From the NCBI GenBank assembly GCA_019637975.1, contig JAHBUR010000007.1, positions 1 through 64,000 on the forward strand: a stretch of 64,000 nucleotides of DNA, written 5' to 3'. The stretch comes from Bacteroidota bacterium (GTDB taxonomy: Bacteria > Bacteroidota > Ignavibacteria > UBA10030 > UBA6906). Each line of letters begins with the position of its first letter. Position 1 is the first letter of the stretch. Below are positions 60,680 to 64,000 of this stretch, one piece after another. The notes beneath the pieces were generated by a model, which was given only the letters and a program-made list of their open reading frames with translations, had not been told where the DNA came from and made no database searches. The position numbers and the translations under genes were made by a program.

Positions 60680-63109
60680 ATGGTACGCTTGTACATTCTT
60701 TCCTTATGTATTCTTATCGCTTCTTTACAGTCCCTTCATGCGCAGCGGGGAAATCCTGTCACGCCGGCGGAAGGGCCGTCGTTGTTGTTCGACGTTGACC
60801 CCGTCTTGCAGCAGTTGGCGGGCGCCATCGATTCATCGCGCCTGATCGCTTCGCTTCAGCGGCTGGAAGCATTCCGGACGAGGCATTCCAGCACCGACTC
60901 GCTGGTTGCCGCGAAGAACTGGCTCGTGACGAAGTTTCAGGAATACGGCTACAGCGACGTTCTCCAACATAACTTCACATGGAGCAGCCGCACATTGCAG
61001 AATATTGTCGTGACAAAAACGGGAACGCGTTTTCCCAACACGTACGTACTGCTCATCGGCCACTACGATTCGATCAGCGAAACGCCGACCTCCCTTGCGC
61101 CGGGCGTGAATGATAACGGGTCGGGCATTGCATTGATTCTCGAAGTTGCCCGGCTGCTTGCTTCGAAGAACCTCGACTATTCCGTCCGGTTTATTTGCTT
61201 TTCAGCGGAAGAACAGGGACTTGTCGGCAGCAGGGCCTACGTGCAGAATGTCGTTGTTCCCGAGAACCACAACATCAAGATCGTCATTAATGTGGACGAG
61301 ATCGGCGGGTACCGCGGCAACGCAAATACGATGGTGAAAGTTGAGAGGGATGAAGACAACTCTCCCTCATCAAACAACGAAGCGTCAGCCCGCTACACAG
61401 ATACACTTGCTGCAATTACGCGAACGTACTCGACGCTGACGACTACCATCACGAATGCCTACGGCAGCGACTACATGTCGTTTGAAGATGCCGGGTATGT
61501 GATTACGGGATATTACGAAGGAATTGAGACACCGCATTATCACCGGAGTACCGATAATTTTGCGAATGTCGATCCCCAATACCTCTATCAAATTACCAGG
61601 GGAGCCATAGCAGGCGTGGCGCATTTTGCAGGAATCCAACGAAAATACTTGAACATCCTTCACTCACCGCACGGCGACACGCAGGATAGTTCGAGAAATA
61701 TCCAGCTCGATGCACAGCTGTTGACCTCGGCCCCGATTCTTCAGGGACAGGTTTTCTTCCGGACGAACACCCATCCGGCATATTCAGCCGTGCCGATGTC
61801 GCAGGTGGGAAGCGCAGGTGATTCGCTGCTGTACCGCGGGTTCATCCCGAAACAGCCGTACGGCACAACGGTTTCATACTTTCTGAAGTTTGCCAACGGG
61901 GATACAGTTCTGTCAACGTTTCCCGCTGACACGACTTCGCCGATTGTGTTTCATGTTGCTGGCGACTCGGTTCCGCCGGCTATCACACATTCAGCTCTCT
62001 CCAACAAATCTTACCTTGACAATCCTTATGAAATTCGTGCAACGATCACCGACCAAAACAGCATATCGCTCGCGTGGATCGAGTACAAAGCCAATGGAGG
62101 AACGCTCCGGCTTGACACGATGGAGCAAGTAAGCGGGAACATGTGGCGCGGCTACATTCGTGGCCCGTTCACGCCCGGCGATCGCATTGAGTACGCCATT
62201 TATGCGAAGGACGGATCGTTCTCGGGAAACCTTGCCAAGCTTCCCGAAGCGGGTTGGTTTTCATGGAGGGTGTTGAATTCGATTCTGCTGGATTTTGAAA
62301 ACTCGAACGGCGGCTTTGAAGGCTCGGGCGACTGGAGTTGGGGTTTGATTGGCACGACGGACATTCCGGCTCCGCCCCGCGGCCAGCGCGTGTGGGCGAC
62401 GAATCTCGGAGGGAACTATGCGAACAACCTGAATTCAGTTCTCGAATCTCCTCCGTTCGATCTCTCCAACAAAGCCGAAGGCGTGCTCACGTTCACGCAT
62501 CTGTATCGCATCGAGCCGAACAACGACGGCGGCAACTTCTGGGTGTCGGTTGATAGTGGTGCCTTTCAGCTTATGACCCCGCAAGGGAACTACCCTTTTT
62601 CGTCCATTGTCGCACTCGGCGGCCCCGGCTACTCCGGCAATTCAACGGGTTGGGTGGAAGCGGGCTTTCCGCTTTCGACGTTTACGAACCATCGTGTCCG
62701 ATTCCGGTTCCGGTTTTCGAGCGACTGGCTGACGAACCATCGCGGATGGTACATCGATGAGATGCGTGTCGACTATCTCGATTCGGTAACCGTGGGAACA
62801 CAGCCGGACAATCTCCAGCTTCCGGCTCAGACTTCGCTCGGGCACGGTTACCCTAATCCTTTCAATCCCAAAACAAACATCCCGTTTTCCGTTGACAGCC
62901 GGGGCGGGCGTGTAAGGATTACAGTTTTTGATCTGCTCGGCCGGGAAGTGACGACGCTCGTCAACGATTACAAACCGGTCGGCTTCTACACCGTCGAGTG
63001 GAATGCCTCGGCGGCCTCGAGCGGAATCTACATCGTTCGCATGGATGTGACACAACAGGAGGGTGGTGGATCTCCCGTTGCCGCACGCAAACTGATTCTC
63101 ATGAAATGA
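60680..63109 (+). CDS. Secreted M28-family aminopeptidase with T9SS sorting domain
   Basis: 809 residues from ATG 60680; signal peptide ends LHAQ. The M28 domain (about 40-330) shows zinc ligands in IGHYDS, PGVNDNGSG (bridging Asp), SAEEQG (catalytic and metal Glu), NVDEIGG and PHYHRSTD. Beta-sandwich domains follow, including one of the MAM/jelly-roll kind (LDFENSNGGFEGSGDWSWG). The tail from about residue 728 reads YPNPFNPKTNI, ITVFDLLGREVTTLV and SGIYIVRM. It would release N-terminal amino acids from peptides outside the cell. Confidence 0.9.
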   Translation: MVRLYILSLCILIASLQSLHAQRGNPVTPAEGPSLLFDVDPVLQQLAGAIDSSRLIASLQRLEAFRTRHSSTDSLVAAKNWLVTKFQEYGYSDVLQHNFTWSSRTLQNIVVTKTGTRFPNTYVLLIGHYDSISETPTSLAPGVNDNGSGIALILEVARLLASKNLDYSVRFICFSAEEQGLVGSRAYVQNVVVPENHNIKIVINVDEIGGYRGNANTMVKVERDEDNSPSSNNEASARYTDTLAAITRTYSTLTTTITNAYGSDYMSFEDAGYVITGYYEGIETPHYHRSTDNFANVDPQYLYQITRGAIAGVAHFAGIQRKYLNILHSPHGDTQDSSRNIQLDAQLLTSAPILQGQVFFRTNTHPAYSAVPMSQVGSAGDSLLYRGFIPKQPYGTTVSYFLKFANGDTVLSTFPADTTSPIVFHVAGDSVPPAITHSALSNKSYLDNPYEIRATITDQNSISLAWIEYKANGGTLRLDTMEQVSGNMWRGYIRGPFTPGDRIEYAIYAKDGSFSGNLAKLPEAGWFSWRVLNSILLDFENSNGGFEGSGDWSWGLIGTTDIPAPPRGQRVWATNLGGNYANNLNSVLESPPFDLSNKAEGVLTFTHLYRIEPNNDGGNFWVSVDSGAFQLMTPQGNYPFSSIVALGGPGYSGNSTGWVEAGFPLSTFTNHRVRFRFRFSSDWLTNHRGWYIDEMRVDYLDSVTVGTQPDNLQLPAQTSLGHGYPNPFNPKTNIPFSVDSRGGRVRITVFDLLGREVTTLVNDYKPVGFYTVEWNASAASSGIYIVRMDVTQQEGGGSPVAARKLILMK

Positions 63110-63152
63110 GGATCACACTTCATCAATCAACCAAAGAAAAGGAATAGGTGGA

Positions 63153-64000
63153 ATGAGATCACAGTTCACAATCATAGCTGCAGGTGTTATTGCGGGGATG
63201 GTGTGTGGAGGCTTCTCTCCTCTCCCGGCGCAGTCGCTCAGTAAGATGGGGGGACAGGCGGCAGGGGCGGGTGTCTATGCCGATGCTCCTCCGGCACCGA
63301 TGACGTTATCCAATCTGAAGGTCGGCCCGTTGAGCGGCACACCGGAAACGATGGCAAGAGAGTTTCTCCGGAGCCAATCTCAACGCTTCAACATGAAGTC
63401 CGATCTTTCCGACCTCACAGTCTCGCTGGTGCAGGAAAGTCCGGCGGGCTACCATGTTCGATTCAACCAGAACTACGACGGCATTCCGGTGTACCAATCG
63501 GACGTTGTTGTCAGCATTGACCGGAAGAACTATGTCGAGTTCTTTGCGTCGAATTACAAGCCGGGGATATCCGTTCCTACAGTCAGCGCTGCCATGAGCG
63601 GGAATGCGGCCATACAATCCGCAAGTACTCATTTGGGAGTCCGTGGAGAATTGCACGGCCCGCAGACTTCGCAGTTGATGGTAAAGATGGAAAAAGGAAC
63701 GGCGAAGCTCGCGTATCGTATTGTTCTTCCCGCGTTTGAACCGCGGGGCGATTGGGAAGTATTTGTTGACGCCCGCAGCGGCGAAGTCATCAGCGTGACG
63801 GATATGACATGCTTCCACGGCCCGTCGGAGCAAGGTGGACGCAACTCCAGGGTATTGAAAGTGGATGGAAGCGGCTACGTGTTCGATCCCGATCCGCTTT
63901 CCACGGCGGGCGCAACATACGGCACGGGCGGCTACGTTGACAACAATGACGCCGACTCGCCCGAGCTCAATGCCGAGCGGAAACTTCGCACGCTCCGTGA
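63153..64000 (+). CDS. Secreted metalloprotease precursor, N-terminal part (M36/fungalysin-like)
   Basis: 282 codons to the window edge with no stop. AAGGAATAGGTGG lies upstream of the ATG; a signal peptide ends PLPAQ. Residues about 100-165 resemble the FTP propeptide (VRFNQNYDGIPVYQSDVVVS) that keeps thermolysin- and fungalysin-type proteases inactive, and about 190-235 the PepSY-like half (WEVFVDARSGEVISV). The catalytic HEXXH part is not in the window. Adjacent to the M28 gene, so a peptide-scavenging set is likely. Confidence 0.72.
   Translation, partial: MRSQFTIIAAGVIAGMVCGGFSPLPAQSLSKMGGQAAGAGVYADAPPAPMTLSNLKVGPLSGTPETMAREFLRSQSQRFNMKSDLSDLTVSLVQESPAGYHVRFNQNYDGIPVYQSDVVVSIDRKNYVEFFASNYKPGISVPTVSAAMSGNAAIQSASTHLGVRGELHGPQTSQLMVKMEKGTAKLAYRIVLPAFEPRGDWEVFVDARSGEVISVTDMTCFHGPSEQGGRNSRVLKVDGSGYVFDPDPLSTAGATYGTGGYVDNNDADSPELNAERKLRTLR

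Overview
The window is from a Gram-negative bacterium of the Bacteroidetes/Chlorobi (FCB) side of the tree, most likely an Ignavibacteria/Kapabacteria-type lineage. The main evidence is four large secreted proteins ending in the NYPNPFNP-type sorting domain with VYDxLGREV-like and SGxY motifs (7115, 14362, 35273, 60680). Others are a TonB-dependent receptor with a carboxypeptidase-like N-domain, RND pumps with TolC, and canonical TTGACA-17-TATATT promoters. Species cannot be named from sequence alone. No rRNA, tRNA, CRISPR array, transposase or prophage gene was seen. Genes are dense and GC is roughly balanced. REGION 1 (1-8460): the tail of an unidentified gene; then a TetR-controlled tripartite efflux operon (regulator, TolC, adaptor, RND permease) with a clear promoter and operators; then a secreted YCF48-like protein. 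REGION 2 (8500-21600): a phosphate-starvation locus. It holds PhoB/PhoR, a lipoprotein with a zinc-protease motif, a TonB receptor plus a secreted T9SS cargo protein, a decayed OprO/OprP-type phosphate porin, and the PstSCAB-PhoU system. Direct hexamer repeats at exact 11-base spacing (Pho-box type) precede the TonB receptor and the porin/pst genes. REGION 3 (21600-29200): a block of divergent genes. On the minus strand are a GT4 glycosyltransferase, a calcineurin-like phosphoesterase, a TPR protein and an LPG-synthase-type membrane flippase; on the plus strand is a large (alpha/alpha)6 glycosidase. The block is bracketed by the phoU 3' end and a degenerate second copy of it, so it was inserted at, or duplicated around, the phoU/desaturase junction. 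Its content and neighbours suggest phosphate-stress membrane-lipid or glycan remodelling. REGION 4 (29160-45450): mixed genes. These are an acyl-ACP desaturase, a periplasmic sulfurtransferase, a divergent peptide deformylase, an SDR reductase, a lipoprotein behind a pentanucleotide microsatellite, a 1109-residue T9SS protein, a persulfide-dioxygenase-like MBL-rhodanese protein, three consecutive small zinc-finger proteins (two DksA/TraR type), a SpoIIE-type phosphatase, an EVE protein, a CorC/CNNM transporter and an outer-membrane protein with an N-terminal 9-base repeat. REGION 5 (45450-59310): the most unusual part. An RND adaptor and two tandem RND permeases are separated by two copies of a four-gene cassette: AraC-type HTH protein with a G9 tract, small secreted Cys-rich peptide, 6-bladed beta-propeller, thioredoxin-like protein. 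Fragments of the RND permease start and of the adaptor mark the duplication joints. REGION 6 (59380-64000): a quinone-oxidoreductase-like enzyme, a secreted M28 aminopeptidase with T9SS tail, and the N-terminal part of a probable M36-type metalloprotease.
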